From the NCBI GenBank assembly GCA_003990745.1, contig RBNI01001008.1:1-25157 (forward strand): a stretch of DNA of 25,157 nt, in the 5' to 3' direction. The translations under genes were made by a program, and so were the position numbers. The notes beneath the pieces were generated by a model that was not told the DNA's origin, searched no databases, and saw nothing but the letters and a program-made list of their open reading frames with translations. Shown piece by piece: positions 7,501 through 19,585 of the stretch. The DNA is from Jimgerdemannia flammicorona. Its lineage: Eukaryota > Mucoromycota > Endogonomycetes > Endogonales > Endogonaceae. How positions within the stretch are numbered: position 1 is the stretch's first letter; each line of letters starts with the position of its first letter.

Positions 7501-9665
7501 ACCCCAGCAAAATCTCCACAATCAAAGATTGGCCCAGACCCAAGAAGCTGAAAGACCTCCAGTCATTCCTGGGATTAGCGAACTATTACAGATGATTTGT
7601 TGCCAACTTTGCCAAAATCACCACTGCCCTTATCCAAATGACCAAGGATAGTAAGAAAGAAGAACAGCTCTGGACCATGAAACAAGAGAAAGACTTCAAC
7701 AATCTTGCAAATTGGGGACCCAAATAAGATACTGCCTTCCAAGCACTGAAGGATGCTTTGATAACCACTCCAGTACTTCAAGCGGCAAACCCTGCCCTAC
7801 TATATGAAGTTACCACTGATGCCTCTGACCTAGCTCTTAGAGCAGTACTCATGCAAGAAGGACACCCTGTGGCCTATCACTCCCACAAGTTCAATGACGC
7901 CAAAATCAACTATGCAACTCATGAGAAGAAAATGTTAGCCATCGTAGATACTCTGATCAAATGGCGACCATACCTAGAAGGAGTACACTTCACTGTATTG
8001 ACTGACCACAAGTCATTAGTCAACATTAAGACCCAGGCTACCCTGTCTCGAAAGCAAGCCAGATGGATGAAAGTCCTCACCAACTTTGACTACGAAATCC
8101 AGTACCACCCCGGCAAGGAAAACATTGTTGCCGATGCAATCTCCAGACCACCCATTGAAGAAGTTATCCAAACTCTCACCCTGGTTACAAACTCCATCAT
8201 GGAACAAATTATCACAGTATGTGCTGATGATAAGGAAGCTCAAGCACTCTGAGAAATCCTGGACAGTGATGATGCTGATAAGCATACCCGGTACAATCAA
8301 TACCAACTTAAGGACAATGCTATCTACTACAAGGACAGATTGTATGTCCCAAACAACCGAGACCTCCAAAAGACTATCCTATTCGAATGTCATGATGCCC
8401 CTACAGCTGGACATTTAGGATTTGATAAATGCTATGAAGTCATCTTCTGAAACTTCTATTGGCCCCGCATGGCAGATCAGCTAAAGACCTACATCACTTC
8501 CTGTAATGCCTGCCAATGCAACAAGTCCTCAACACTAGCAAAACCTGGCCTACTCCACCCTATCCTAGTACCATCTACTAATTGGGAACAAATCTCTATG
8601 GACTTCATTGTACAACTACCCCGAACCAAGAATGGGAAAGATGCAATTGTTGTTTTTGTGGACTATCTCAGCAAACAAGCTTACTTTGTATCAACCACCA
8701 CCACTGCAATAGCACCAGACATAGCCACACTCTTGTTTGACAATATCTTCCACTATCATGGTCTTCCTAAGATCATTGTTAGTGACCGAGACCCAAAATT
8801 CACCAGCCATTTTTGGAAAGCCCTCCATACGCACCTCGGAACAAAACTTGCACTATCTACAGCCTTTCACTCCGAAACTGACAGCCAAACTGAACGGATG
8901 AACTGAACTCTAGAACAAATGCTAAGAAACTATGTCTCATACAAACAAGATGATTGGCACAAACACCTCACTGCAGTCGAGTTTGCCTATAACAACAGCA
9001 AGCAAGCCTCTCTTGGAATGACTCCATTCTTTGCCAACACTGGACAAAACCCAAACACTCCTCTGACACTCATCCGAACTATTGAAGAACCCTCCACAGT
9101 CGAAGCAGTTGAAGAATTCTTACTCCAAATGCATAACCTAAGCCAGATCGCAATAGAGAATTTATCACAAGCTCAAGAACAACAGTCACAATATGTTCAC
9201 CAACATCGCTGAGAAGAAACCTTCGATATTGGAGAAAAAGTCCTATTAGACATCCAAGGGTACCGAGTTGACAACCTCAAGTACAGACCTTCTACAAAGC
9301 TAAACAGCAAGTTCATTGGACTATTCAAAGTTATTTCACAAGTCTCTCTGACCTCCTACAAATTGGCACTACTGGACACCATTAAGATTCACCCAGTCTT
9401 CAATGTCCAATGTCTCAAGCGATATAATGATAACAATGATAAACTATTTCCAAACCAAACTATGGAACCACCTGCACCTGTCATTATTAATGACCAGGAA
9501 GAATACAAAGTTGAACAAATCCTCAACAAATGTGGCTACAAGAACCACCCTGAGTATCTCATCAAATGGAAAGGTTATCTGATCCATGATGCAACATGGG
9601 AACCCAAGACCAATCTCCAGAATGCTACTGACTTAGTTCAGGAATATGATTCCTTGAACAACTAA
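4533..9665 (+). pseudogene. Gag-Pol polyprotein of Element 1 (1711 codons, ~26 stops)
   Basis: One continuous frame from the first in-frame ATG (MANQQIL) to TAA encodes, by residue: Gag capsid ~35-250; CCHC knuckle 316-329 (CFYCRKTGHMASVC); dUTPase ~377-492; protease with DSGAS at 582; reverse transcriptase with YIDD at 931-934; RNase H (TDAS at 1095-1098, LTDH downstream); integrase with an HHCC-type finger and catalytic Asp1357, Asp1418 and Glu1454, the last two separated by 35 residues; a GPY/F-like IHPVFNVQCLK segment; and a chromodomain ~1657-1706. There is no separate gag stop or frameshift site, so it is a single-ORF element. About 26 stops, mostly TGA in place of CGA and TAA/TAG in place of CAA, CAG or TGG, inactivate it. 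No indel breaks this part. Confidence 0.93.
5661..6007 (+). other. dUTPase domain inside Gag-Pol, Element 1
   Basis: All five trimeric-dUTPase motifs are readable: motif 1 GYDLYAA, motif 2 CSSLALKG (CRSSLALKG in Element 2), motif 3 GGVIDENYTG with the expected catalytic Asp, motif 4 IAQILFEKI, and motif 5 GSKGFGSSN. The enzyme hydrolyses dUTP to dUMP and keeps uracil out of newly made DNA. It sits between the zinc knuckle and the protease, the order seen in betaretroviruses and unlike lentiviruses, where it follows RNase H. In this copy the motif-2 Arg is Cys and a TGA interrupts the region after motif 3. Confidence 0.88.
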
Positions 9666-10082
9666 AATCCGAACACTCTAATACCTATCAGTACACAACA
9701 TATATTACCCTCCCGAACACTATAATTATAATAAACCTAATCAAGAACTCTGCAAGACAGAACAAAAGAATACTGATCCTCTGGAAAAAACAGCAAAACT
9801 GAAAGCAAGCCTATTCCCTCCATACCACTGGTGGGAAACGAGGCGTAGACATTTAAGAAGATTCCTTAGAGGAAATTCTCCAGCAGTGAATGACGTCAGA
9901 ATCACTTCTGGTACACGGCATTGAATATATGACCCTTTAATGTATAAATCCAATGTATTAGGCAACTGTACTATGAGCATGTCACTTTCTGAAAAAATGG
10001 ACTTTACCAGACTTTTGACCTCCTAAATGGTGTAACAACACTAGAACAAAGTTAGAAAGTCCCGACGAGGATGTTGAAAGCT
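9666..10082 (+). other. 3' non-coding stretch of Element 1 between pol and polypurine tract
   Basis: No convincing coding frame. It is homologous to 12405-12818 of Element 2. It contains, on the minus strand at 9909-9985, a sequence with a perfect tRNA A-box and a B-box-like block (see the Element 2 copy at 12502-12578). Confidence 0.7.
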
Positions 10083-10095
10083 AAGAAGGGGAGAG
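10083..10095 (+). other. Polypurine tract, Element 1
   Basis: AAGAAGGGGAGAG, 13 purines, one base before the 3' LTR start, is the expected plus-strand priming site. The same tract occurs on the minus strand at 12392-12404 in Element 2. Confidence 0.88.
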
Positions 10096-10096
10096 T

Positions 10097-10327
10097 TATA
10101 AGCATACAACCTCCAAGCCACAGAAATCACATGTCACCCTCTTAATAAGCCACTGAAATCACACGCGACCTCTGAACAAATCTGGAAATCACCTGAGCAA
10201 TCACGAAGCTGAGTCAAACAGAAGTCACAGCACACAAAGCTGAGTCAATACGAAGTCACGGAACACAAGATTTACACAAACAGAATCTTACCAATCAAGA
10301 ACAAATGTATATATACCAAGCCCCAAG
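10097..10327 (+). repeat. Element 1 3' LTR, first 231 bp
   Basis: It starts TATAAGCATACAACC (decayed TGTAAGCGCACAACC) and follows the 5' LTR until CCAAGCCCCAAG, where Element 2 begins. The remaining 1833 bp continue at 20978. Confidence 0.93.
10323..10327. repeat. Target-site duplication of Element 2, left copy
   Basis: CCAAG precedes Element 2 and CCGAG follows it (20973-20977). The uninterrupted 5' LTR reads CCGAG here, so the left copy has one G-to-A change. Confidence 0.82.
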
Positions 10328-12390
10328 TGTAAGAGGGTTACTTTTTAGGGTAATCATTACGTAGTTCTGGAAGGGTTTTCTGGAAGTTCTGGATATTCTG
10401 GAAGACCGTTTTCTTATGGTCAAGATCAATTTTGTATGGAGTACTTCCTCTATACTTATTGATTTCTAGATCGGATTGACATCTCAACCAAAGTCCTTTT
10501 TCGGACTAGTTCTGGATATTCAGGATTTTCCGTATTTCAAGAAGTTCAAGAAACTAAGACCAGCTTAGTTGAATTGGTGTATTGCTGCAGACAATACCCA
10601 ATTAGGAAATTTTGTGACGGGGTTAGGAGTAGGACCTAATGGGGAGCAGATTTACTTAAGAGTGGTTTGTGGGTTATTAAATAGGTTTATTTGCTATTCA
10701 TGATATTGCTATACTAGAAGTAGTTGTGTAAAAGGATATTGTGGGGAAGTGTTCAGGAATGTTCTTGTGTGTTCGAGTCTGAGATTCTGAGGTCTGGGGG
10801 AGGGGGTATTTATACTAGTGAGGGGCTATCTGGGCTATGCTAGATATGGATATAGCACTAAGTGCTTTGCTGAGTCGGAATACAGTCACGTAGTACAAGT
10901 GTGATCTGATATATCAAGAGATCATCTAACTGCTGAGTCAGTTCACTGTCACGTTGTACAAGGCTAATCTAACTATACTATGACTGCTAATCTATTTATA
11001 GATTTACACGCTGTCTGGGTAGTCTTCGATGACATCACCATCGATGACATCATTTCTGATGAAGTAGTCATCTAGGAAGAGTGGTTCGCGGATTACTTCT
11101 CCTTGTTAGCTGAGGTAATAATATATTGGGACTTCATCTCCATCCCACAGGATAGCATTGTCTGTCTTGTATGCTGGGTAAGGTGTTGGTGGGCGAAGGA
11201 GGGGTGCATTGTCTTCACTTTCATCAGATTCACTGTCTGTGTACCTTCTATAGATTATAGCACTATGAGTCGTGGGGTTGTAGTAAGCTGGCAGCTGTGG
11301 TTCATGTCGCTCATACTCAGGTGGTGGAGTTGTTGGTTCGATCTCGAGGGTTGTCTGGAGGTACAGATTGTGTTCTCCGGTCTCTTCATTGTAGTTGAAG
11401 TAATCAGGGGTGAATGCAGGTTGGTATTCGTGCTAGTGGTCATTGTCCCAATAAGTCTCGTATGTGGTTATGAACTGTTGTAAGTTCATCGGCAAGATTG
11501 GCGGTGTGATCAAGATTGGTAGAGATCCTTGGCTTGAGGTCATGTCAGCATCAGAGAGATCGTTGTCTTCTGCTTCATCTTCATCGAAGTTGATTATATC
11601 GTAGACATCCTTCATGGTGTATCCAACTTGGGGCATTTGCAGGATGTGGTCGTCGGGGTGCGGGAAGGTTCTGTCGGTAGTCTGAACGTACTCGAGATAC
11701 TTGTGGTTGAGTTCTTGTATCATGTCATCGATTTGGCCATAGGACAGGGTAGCAACCATTTCGCTGATAGTAACTCGGAGGCGGGAAATAAAGGTGCTGT
11801 ACTCATAGAAGAGTTCTTGGTGTTTGCGGGCGATGAGCTTCTGGTGTTGAGACATCTGGGTAATGTCTGTATTGTGGTGGTGTTCGACCATATCTTCCAG
11901 GAGGTGGCCGATCTGATAGTAGCTTGAGATTTGTCCGATCCGGTGGGCCTTGTTAAGCATGTTCAGGGTGTTCCATCGGGCTTCCACGAAGTAGAGGGGT
12001 GCAAGGCTATGGATATTCATGAGGGGCAGAGGGGGTGTGGCTTGGTTGACAATGGCATTCCAAATGTCAGCGCGGATGCAGTTGTAGATCTCGGTGGTCA
12101 TGTTTGTGTATTTGGAAGTTATGGTTATTATTTGTTTTGGTTCTCTGTTTCGATGTGTCTCAGGGCTCAGTATATATGTATCTGTTCTTGATTGGTAAGA
12201 TTCCATTTGTATGAACCTTATGTTCCATGACTTCGTATTGACTCAGCTTTGTGTGCTGTGACTTCTGTTTGACTCAGCTTCGTGATCACACAGGTGATTT
12301 CCAGATTTATTCAGAGGTTGCATGTAATTTCAGTAGCTTGTTAAGAGGGTGATGTGTGATTTCTTGTGGCTTGGAGGTTGTGCGCTTACA
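10328..12390 (-). repeat. Element 2 3' LTR (2063 bp)
   Basis: On the minus strand it runs from TGTAAGCGCACAAC at 12390 to CTCTTACA at 10328. It contains a U3 ORF (11004-12101), a genomic TATAAATA at 10807-10814 and an AATAAA at 10686-10691. Confidence 0.93.
11004..12101 (-). pseudogene. LTR-encoded ORF, Element 2 3' LTR copy (366 codons, 2 stops)
   Basis: This is the best-preserved of the four copies: open from MTTEIYN to codon 222, then TAG at codon 223 (TGG in the others) and TAA at codon 332 (GAA in the others). The frame is exactly 1098 bp. PPEY is kept; the second motif is LPAY. The frame also stays open upstream of the ATG to 12206 in this copy, but the other copies start at the same internal ATG. 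As part of the 3' LTR it would be the terminal cistron of Element 2 genomic RNA. Confidence 0.82.
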
Positions 12391-12391
12391 A

Positions 12392-12404
12392 CTCTCCCCT
12401 TCTT
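12392..12404 (-). other. Polypurine tract, Element 2
   Basis: On the minus strand it reads AAGAAGGGGAGAG, one base before the 3' LTR start at 12390, identical to Element 1. Confidence 0.88.
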
Positions 12405-12818
12405 AGCTTTCGACATCCTCGTCGGGGCCTTCTGATTTTGTTCTAGTGTTGTTACACCATTTGGGAGGTCAAAAGTCTGGTAAAGTCCATTTTTTCAGAA
12501 AGTGGCATACTCGTAGTACAGTTGCCTAACACATTGGATTCATATGTTAAAGGGTCGTGTGTTCAATGCCGTGCACCAGAAGTGATTCTGACGTCATTTA
12601 CTGCTGGAGAATTTCCTCTAAGGAATCTTCTTAAATGTCTATGCCTCGTTTCCCATCAGTGGTATGAGGAGAATAGGCTGGCTTTCAGTTTTGCTATTTT
12701 TCCAGAGGGTTGGTATTCTTTTGTTCTGTCTTGCTGAGTTCTTGATTAGGTTCATGATAATTATAATGTTCAGGAGGGTAATATGTTTTATACTGATAGG
12801 TGTAGGACTATTCAGTGT
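12405..12818 (-). other. 3' non-coding stretch of Element 2
   Basis: Homologous to 9666-10082. No coding frame supported. It contains the tRNA-like block described at 12502-12578. Confidence 0.7.
12502..12578 (+). other. tRNA-like A-box/B-box block, antisense to Element 2
   Basis: TAGTACAGTTG (12513-12523) fits the A-box consensus TRGYNNARNNG at every position. TGTTCAATGCC (12560-12570) is close to a B-box. Between them a possible anticodon loop TTCATAT would give CAT. However, the acceptor and T stems do not pair in either copy, so this is at most a decayed or partial tRNA-derived sequence. The homologous block of Element 1 is 9909-9985 on the minus strand. Confidence 0.25.
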
Positions 12819-15800
12819 TCAGTTGTCTAAGGAATCATATTCTCAAACTAAGTCAGTAGCATTCTGGAGATTGGTCTTGGGTTCTCATATTGCATCATGG
12901 ATCGGATAACCTTTCCATTTGATGAGGTACTCGGGGTGGTTCTTGTGGCCACATCTGTTGAGAATTTGTTCAACTTCGTATTCTTCCTGATCATTAATAA
13001 TGACAGGTGCAGGTGGTTTTGTAGTTCGATTCGGGAATAGTTCATCATCATTATCATTGTATCACTTGAGATGTTGGACATTGAAGACTGGGTGAATCTT
13101 AATGGTGTCTGGTAGCGCCAATTTATAGGAGGTCGGAGAGACTTGTGAGATGACTTCAAATGGTCCAATGAACTTGCTGTTTAGTTTTGTAGATAGTCTG
13201 TGCTTGAGGTTGTCAACTCAGTATCCTTGGATGTCTAATAGAACTTGTTCTCCAATATCGAAGGTTTCTTCTCGGCGATGTTGGTTGATATACTGTGACT
13301 GTTGTTCTTGAGCTTGTGATAAATTCTCAATTGCAATCTGGCTTAGATTACGCATTTGGAGTAAGAATTCTTCAACAGCTTCGACTGTGGAGGGTTCTTC
13401 AGTGGTTCGGATGAGTGTTAGAGGAGTGTTTGGGTTTTGTCCAGTATTGGCGAAGAATGGGGTCATTCCAAGAGAGGCTTGTTTACTGTTGTTATAGGCA
13501 AACTCGACTGCAGTGAGGTGTTCATGCCAATCATCTTGTCTGTAGGAAATATAGTTTCTTAGCATTTGTTCCAGAGTTTGGTTCATTCTTTCAGTTTGGC
13601 CATCAGTTTCGTGGTGAAAGGCTGTAGATAGTGCAAGTTTTGTTCCAAGGTGCGCATGGAGGGCTTTCCAAAAATGGCTGGTGAATTTTGGGTCTCGGTC
13701 ACTAATAATGATCTTAGGAAGACCATGATAGTGGAAGATATTATCAAACAAGAGTGTAGCTATGTCTGGTGCTGTTGCAGTAGTGGTGGTTGGTACAAAG
13801 TGAGCTTGTTTGCTGAGATAGTCCACAAAGACAACAATTGTATTTTTCTTGTTCTTGGTTCGGGGTAGTTGTACAATGAAGTCTATAGAGACTTGTTCCC
13901 AATTAGCAGATGGTACTGGGATCGGGTAGAGTAGGCCAGGTTTTGCTAGTGTTGAGGACTTGTTGCGTTGGCAGGCATCACAGGAAGTAATGTAGGTCTT
14001 TAGCTGATCTGCCATGCGGGGCCAATAGAAGTTTTGGGAGATAACTTTATAGCATTTATCAAATCCTAAATGTCCAGCTATAGGGGCATCATGACATTCG
14101 AATAGGATTGTCCTTCGGAGGTCTCGGTTGTTTGGAACATACAATCTGTCCTTGTAGTAGATAGCATTATCCCTAAGTTGGTATTGATTGTATCGGGTAT
14201 GCTTGTCAGCATTATCACTGTTCAGGATTTCTCGGAGTGCTTGAGCTTCTTTGTCATCAGCACAGGCTGTGATAATTTGTTCCATGATGGAGTTTGTAAC
14301 CAGGGTGAGAGTTTGGATAACTTCTTCAATGGGTGGTCTGGAGATTGCATCGGCAATAATGTTTTCCTTGCCGGGGTGGTACTGGATTTCATAGTCAAAG
14401 TTGGTAAGGACTTTCATCCATCTGGCTTGCTTTCGAGACAGGGTAGCCTGGGTCTTGATGTTGACTAATGACTTGTGGTCGGTCAATACAGTGAAGTGTG
14501 CTCCTTCTAGATATGGTCACCATTTGATCAGAGTATCTATGATGGCTAACATTTCCTTCTCGTGAGTTGTGTAGTTGATTTCGGTATCATTGAACTTGCG
14601 GGAGTGGTAGGCCACTGGGTGTCCTTCTTGCATGAGTACTGCTCCAAGGGCTAGGTCAGAGGCATCAGTGGTAACTTCATATGGTAGGGCAGGATTTGCC
14701 ACTTGAAGTACTGGAGTGGATATCAAAGCATCCTTCAGTGCTTGGAAGGTGGTATCTTGTTCAGGTCCCCAATTTGCAAGATTGTTGAAGTCTTTTTCTT
14801 GTTTCATGGTCCAGGGTTATTCTTCCTTCTTGCTGTGCTTGGTCATTTGGGTAAGGGCAGTAGCGATTTTGGTGAAGTTGGCAACAAATCGTCTATAATA
14901 GTTTGCTAATCCCAGGAATGACTGGAGGTCCTTCAGCTTCTTGGGTCTGGGCCAATCTTTGATTGTGGAGATTTTGCTGGGGTCCACTTTGATTCCATTT
15001 GGCGTGACAATGTGTCCAAGGAATTGGATTTCTTTCAGGAGAAATTCACATTTGCTGAGTTTTGCGAAGAGTCTTTTCTCTCGGAGTTTCAGTAGTACTA
15101 GTTCAAGGTGTTCGAGATGTTCCTCCAGGGTTTTGCTGAAGACTAGAATATCGTCAATGTAGACAACAACGAATTTGTCTAGGTATGGGTGCAGGATGGT
15201 ATTCATCAGTGTCTGGAAGATTGCAGGAGCATTAGTTAGGCCAAAGGGCATAACGAGGAATTCGAAATGTCCATAGCAGGTTCAAAAGGCTATCTTGTAG
15301 ATGTCTTCTTCTTTCATAGCAATTTGCCAGTAATCATTTCGCAGGTCAAAGGAGCTCATGAATTGTGGGTTGGTAAGCCTATCGAATATTTCATCGATTC
15401 TGGGTAGTGGGCAACAGTTCTTGATAGTCTGTTCGTTGAGGTTGTGGTAATCAATACACATTCGCAGGTCTCCTCCTTTCTTGACAACAAAGAGAACTGG
15501 TGCACCATAGGGTAATACACTGGGTCTGATGAATCCTTGTTCCAGGAGTTCATCAATTTCTTTCTTGAGTATATCAATTTATCTTGGAGACATGTGATAG
15601 ATTGACTTGAAGGCTGGCTTGGCATTTGGAATGGTCTTGATGGCATGGTCCACTGCTCGTTTGAGAGGTAGGCCTTTTGGAAGTTTCTACGGGAATATGT
15701 CTTGGAATTTCTGGAGTAGTGGTCTGACATGGCTGTCAACTTTGGAAACATCTTCTTCAGAGTTCTCGGATTCTCCTTTGAGTGGACGGATGGAGATAGC

Positions 15801-17947
15801 AAAGAGAGGGCATTTCTTGGCCAATTTTTTGAGTTGTAGCTTATTGATGTGGGTGATCTTTGGTCCAGGGTCACTAGAGTTGAGTGGGTCCTTTTTGCCT
15901 TACAGTTTGAAGTTGTGGTGTCCTTTCTTGATGATCAGAGAATGGTTTACCCAATCGATCATGGGGTTCTCTTGTTTCAACCATGGAGTTCTAAGGATTA
16001 TTTCGTTATCAGGGAGTGGTACGATTTGAAGGGTAATATGTACTCGATAGTCACCGATTCGGAAGGGTAGGTTGTGGACTTCCTTACTAATGACATGTGA
16101 GGTTCCATCAGCTGTGGCAACTGCTTGAGTTTGTTGTACCGGAGAGGTGAAGACCTTGAGTCTGTTGGCTGTTTCTTCGTTGATGAAGTTGCCTGAGGCA
16201 CCACTGTCTATCATGATCTTGACAGGTGCTCGGTTGACAAAAGCTTTAAGTGTAAGTAGTTTGTCTGATCCAATGGTAGTGATTTCAGTTATAGGAGCTT
16301 TCCTTCTGTTGGTTCTTCTTTGAGCCAGTTCATTGACACAAGAGAAGCAATCATCAATCATTTAGGAAGAGTACATTCCAATGCCATGGGGACATCGGCC
16401 ACTTGGTACATATCCATCTTCTATTTTCTTATAGAATTGTTCTTCTTTGTTCATGGTAGGTTGGACTGGGGCCTTGTTTGATGAACCAAATCCTTTAGAT
16501 CCTTGGATGGTGGGCAGTAGTTCAGGGACTTCCTTGACTGTCAGAGTTGACTCGATTTTTTCGAATAGAATCTGGGCAATATAGAATCCAATGGGAATCT
16601 TGAAGGGTGTCCAACTGTGGTTTCGGATGAGGACAATAATTTCGCCTGTATAATCTTCGTCAATGACTCCTCCTTCTACTGAGAGTCCTTTCAATGCTAG
16701 GCTGCTGCGACAGCATATTCTTCCAACATGTTCTTCAGGAATTTGGATACTGATTCCTGTGTAGACTTGCTTGACTTCACGATTAGAGACTGTAGCTTCT
16801 TTGGCTGCATACAGGTCATATTCAGCTGCTTTTTGACTTCCTTTAGTTGGGGCCTTAGTAGTTTGTCTTAACTTGACAAAGTCTAGTATTCTGGTGGTCA
16901 GATTGTTGAGGTGGTGCAGAGTGGTAACAGTTGCTCAGGTTGCTGTTCGGAGTTTTCGGTTAGGGCAGACACTGGCCATGTGTCCTGTCTTTCAGCAATA
17001 GAAGCATGCTCCGCTTCTTCTAAGTTCGTTCCTTTCACCTTCAGTGAGTTTCTTGAAGGTACTCGGCTGGGTGGGTTTATGATTTCTGGGTATCCACAAA
17101 GTGGATGTTGAGGGAGCTCGGGATGCTTCATGCTTGGGTTCTTCTTTCTTGGTCCAAGTCTTTTCCTTGTTGTTGAATTGTCTTCGGGGCAGAATAGGAC
17201 CAGCTGTTAGGATCCGCTTGACCATAGTCTTGATTCTTACCAGGCACCATTGTTGGTGGTCACAACCAACTGGGCATCCTTGTTCTCAGATTTTTCTAGT
17301 AAGCCATTCTGGCAGGGCATCAAATAAATAGTCTGCTCTTATACCATTTCATGCTTCGTCGTTGGCAATATATCCTAGGCCAACAGTGTTCAGGAGTGAC
17401 TCGAGCTTTGTACAGAAGGTTTTGAATTCCTCCTTGCCATGTATATCGAATTTGAGGTTGCGGAGATTTACTCGGGATTCAGCGATCATGGTTTCACTGT
17501 GATATTGAGCAATCATGAGTTGTTTAAGTCCAGGGGCTGCAGGATGGTCTCCATATCCTGGGGCATTATTTGCTGCATTCTGAGCAACTACTGCAGGTCG
17601 GGTGTCCCATATCAGAGGTTTTTCGGGAAGGGTTTGCCACCATTCTTCGGCAGGTCCTCGGAAGAATGTAACAACTCGGTAGACATAGGCTGTAGTGGTA
17701 GCAAAGAGTTGTTCCAAAGTGTGGTCTTGATTGTTTGTCAGAATGCAGTCAGTGACTCATTCATTGGTCCATTGATTGGCTTCGAAGTTGGTGTCAACTA
17801 CACTAATGAAGCTTTGGACTTCTTGTGCAGTACCATTGAAGGTAGACTCAGATTTTTTGTAGATCGGGTCTGTTCAGCTAAGGCAGTAATGGTTGCTGCC
17901 ATTATGACCACCTGGGCCGTAAGATCTATAATCTGTTGGTTTGCCAT
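12819..17947 (-). pseudogene. Gag-Pol polyprotein of Element 2 (~16 stops, one frameshift)
   Basis: Same domain order as Element 1, minus strand: first ATG 17947, CCHC knuckle 17006-16965 (its fifth residue Arg is a TGA), dUTPase about 16823-16477, protease DSGAS from 16208, reverse transcriptase YIDD 15161-15150, RNase H, integrase Asp codons starting at 13883 and 13700 and Glu at 13592, chromodomain about 12983-12834, stop TGA 12821-12819. Compared with Element 1 it lacks one TACC of a tandem TACCTACC near 17841, which shifts the frame in early Gag. The stretch 14486-13218 (end of RNase H and nearly all of integrase) has no stop, making it the best-preserved enzyme region in the window. Confidence 0.93.
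16477..16823 (-). other. dUTPase domain inside Gag-Pol, Element 2
   Basis: Counterpart of the Element 1 domain: motif 1 is EYDLYAA (Gly changed to Glu), motif 2 CRSSLALKG, motif 3 GGVIDEDYTG with the catalytic Asp, motif 4 IAQILFEKI, motif 5 GSKGFGSSN. There is no stop within the domain. Where the two copies differ at a motif, one of them keeps the family residue, so the parent element probably had a complete dUTPase. Confidence 0.88.
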
Positions 17948-18894
17948 ATTGTTTACTGGAGGTAGTTGAACTACTGGTAGTGGTGTTACTGGTACTACTT
18001 GAGGTACTGGTGCAGAGTGTGATAGGGTTCTTTGAGTCTGTGTAAGTTGCTGGAGTAATAGTTGTGGGTCTGGAGTAAGAGCTTGATAGATGGCTGTCTG
18101 TTGCTGTGTAGGTGTATTCTGTCCTGATGGAGGTATGTCTCCTTCAGTGGTGTATCCAGGATCGAATTCACTGAGATACTCCTCCTCCTCTTGGGTTTGG
18201 TCTCCGTGTACTTGGGTTTGCTCGGCGTCAAAGTAGACAGAATCAGTTGTATATCTGATTTCAGATGGACTTAATTCAAAGTCAAGTTCTGGTTCGGTAT
18301 TGGTTTCAGATTCAGGTAGGGCTGTAGCAGGGCCTGCTTCAGGTTCAGGGTCAGGTAGTTGATGAAGGGTTTCTCTTGCTTCTTCCTTAAGAATATGGCG
18401 GGCCTTGCTGTTCTGGAATCGGTAGTATAATGCAGTCTTGGTTCTGGTTCAGTGAAAGTCAGTAGAGTTGAGCCACTTGGCTATAGAGGCTTGGGCTTCT
18501 TGAGGAACTAAGGCTAGAAAGACTGCTGCTGGTTGTCCTAGGTCACTCGGGTTTGTGGAGCTGACAAAACTCTTGTTGAGAAGAGTAAAGAAGGCTTCTA
18601 TAAGACCTTCTTCATCTTGACTTGCTGGGTATAGTGCAAGGAGTTCGGTGAATAGGGTTTCACCTATTTGCTGGTTTAATCAGAGTACTTCTTTCTTCGA
18701 ATGAAGTTTATCCCACTTGTTGCAGGTGTGGAGGTCAAATTGTCCTTGTATATCAGGTTCAATTCTCTCCAGATTGTCAGATGGTTCATGATAAATTCCA
18801 GGTCAGAGGTTGGGCTTTATACCAACTTGTAGGAATTCACAAAAGGGTTTGTAGTGGGGTGAGGAAGCATCTTGAAGTGGAATTGGATTGTAAA
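17948..18894 (-). pseudogene. AUG-less N-terminal extension of Gag-Pol, Element 2
   Basis: Same frame as the ATG at 17947 (308 codons from the conserved Asp codon at 18871), open back to the PBS with only three TGA stops, one of them (18805-18803) shared with Element 1. No in-frame ATG occurs. The composition changes from a mixed N-terminal part to an acidic Glu stretch and then Gln/Pro-rich sequence. This copy does not have the 1-nt deletion of Element 1. Confidence 0.6.
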
Positions 18895-18906
18895 CCGCTG
18901 CTACCA
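18895..18906 (-). other. Primer-binding site, Element 2
   Basis: On the minus strand it reads TGGTAGCAGCGG, three bases inside the 5' LTR, and is intact here. It is complementary to a tRNA ending CCGCTGCTACCA, most simply an initiator methionine tRNA. Confidence 0.8.
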
Positions 18907-19388
18907 AGTTGTAAGAGGGTTACTTTTTAGGATAATCGTTACATAGTTCTGGAAGGGTTTTCTGGAAGTTCTGGATATTCTGGAAGACTGTTTTCTTATG
19001 GTTAAGATCAATTTCGTATGGAGTACTTCCTCTACACTTATTGATTTCTAGATCAGGTTGATGTCTCAACCAAAGTCCTTTTTTGGACTAGTTGTGGATG
19101 TTCAGGATTTTCCGTATTTCAGGAAGTTCAAGAAACTAAGACCAGCTTAGTTGAATTGGCATATCGCTGCAGACAATACCCAATTAGGAAATTTCGTGAT
19201 GGGGTTAGGAGTAGGACCTAATGGGGAGTGGATTTACTTAAGAGTGGTTTGTAGGTTATTAAATAGGTTTATTCGCTATTCATGATATTGCTATACTAGG
19301 AGTAGTTGTGTAAAAGGATATTGTGGGGAAGTGTTCAGGAATGTTCTTGTGTGTTTGAGTCTGAGATTCTGAGGTCTGGGGGAGGGGG

Positions 19389-19396
19389 TATTTATA
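19389..19396 (-). promoter_or_regulatory. Genomic-RNA TATA box, Element 2 5' LTR
   Basis: TATAAATA on the minus strand with the same ACTCCC-type downstream context as in Element 1. This is the position expected to drive Element 2 genomic RNA. Confidence 0.6.
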
Positions 19397-19585
19397 CTAG
19401 TGAGGGGCTATCTGGGCTATGCTAGATATGGATGTAGCACTAAGTGCTTTGCTGAGTCGGAATGCAGTCATATAGTACAAGTGTGATCTGACATGTCAAG
19501 AGATCATCTGACTGCTGAGTCAGTTCACTGTCACGTCGTATAAGGCTAATCTAACTATACTATGACTGCTAATCTATTTATAGAT

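Noticed and set aside
13650..13868. Small plus-strand ORFs within the Element 2 Gag-Pol region
   Set aside because: Antisense shadows of the integrase and RT frames.
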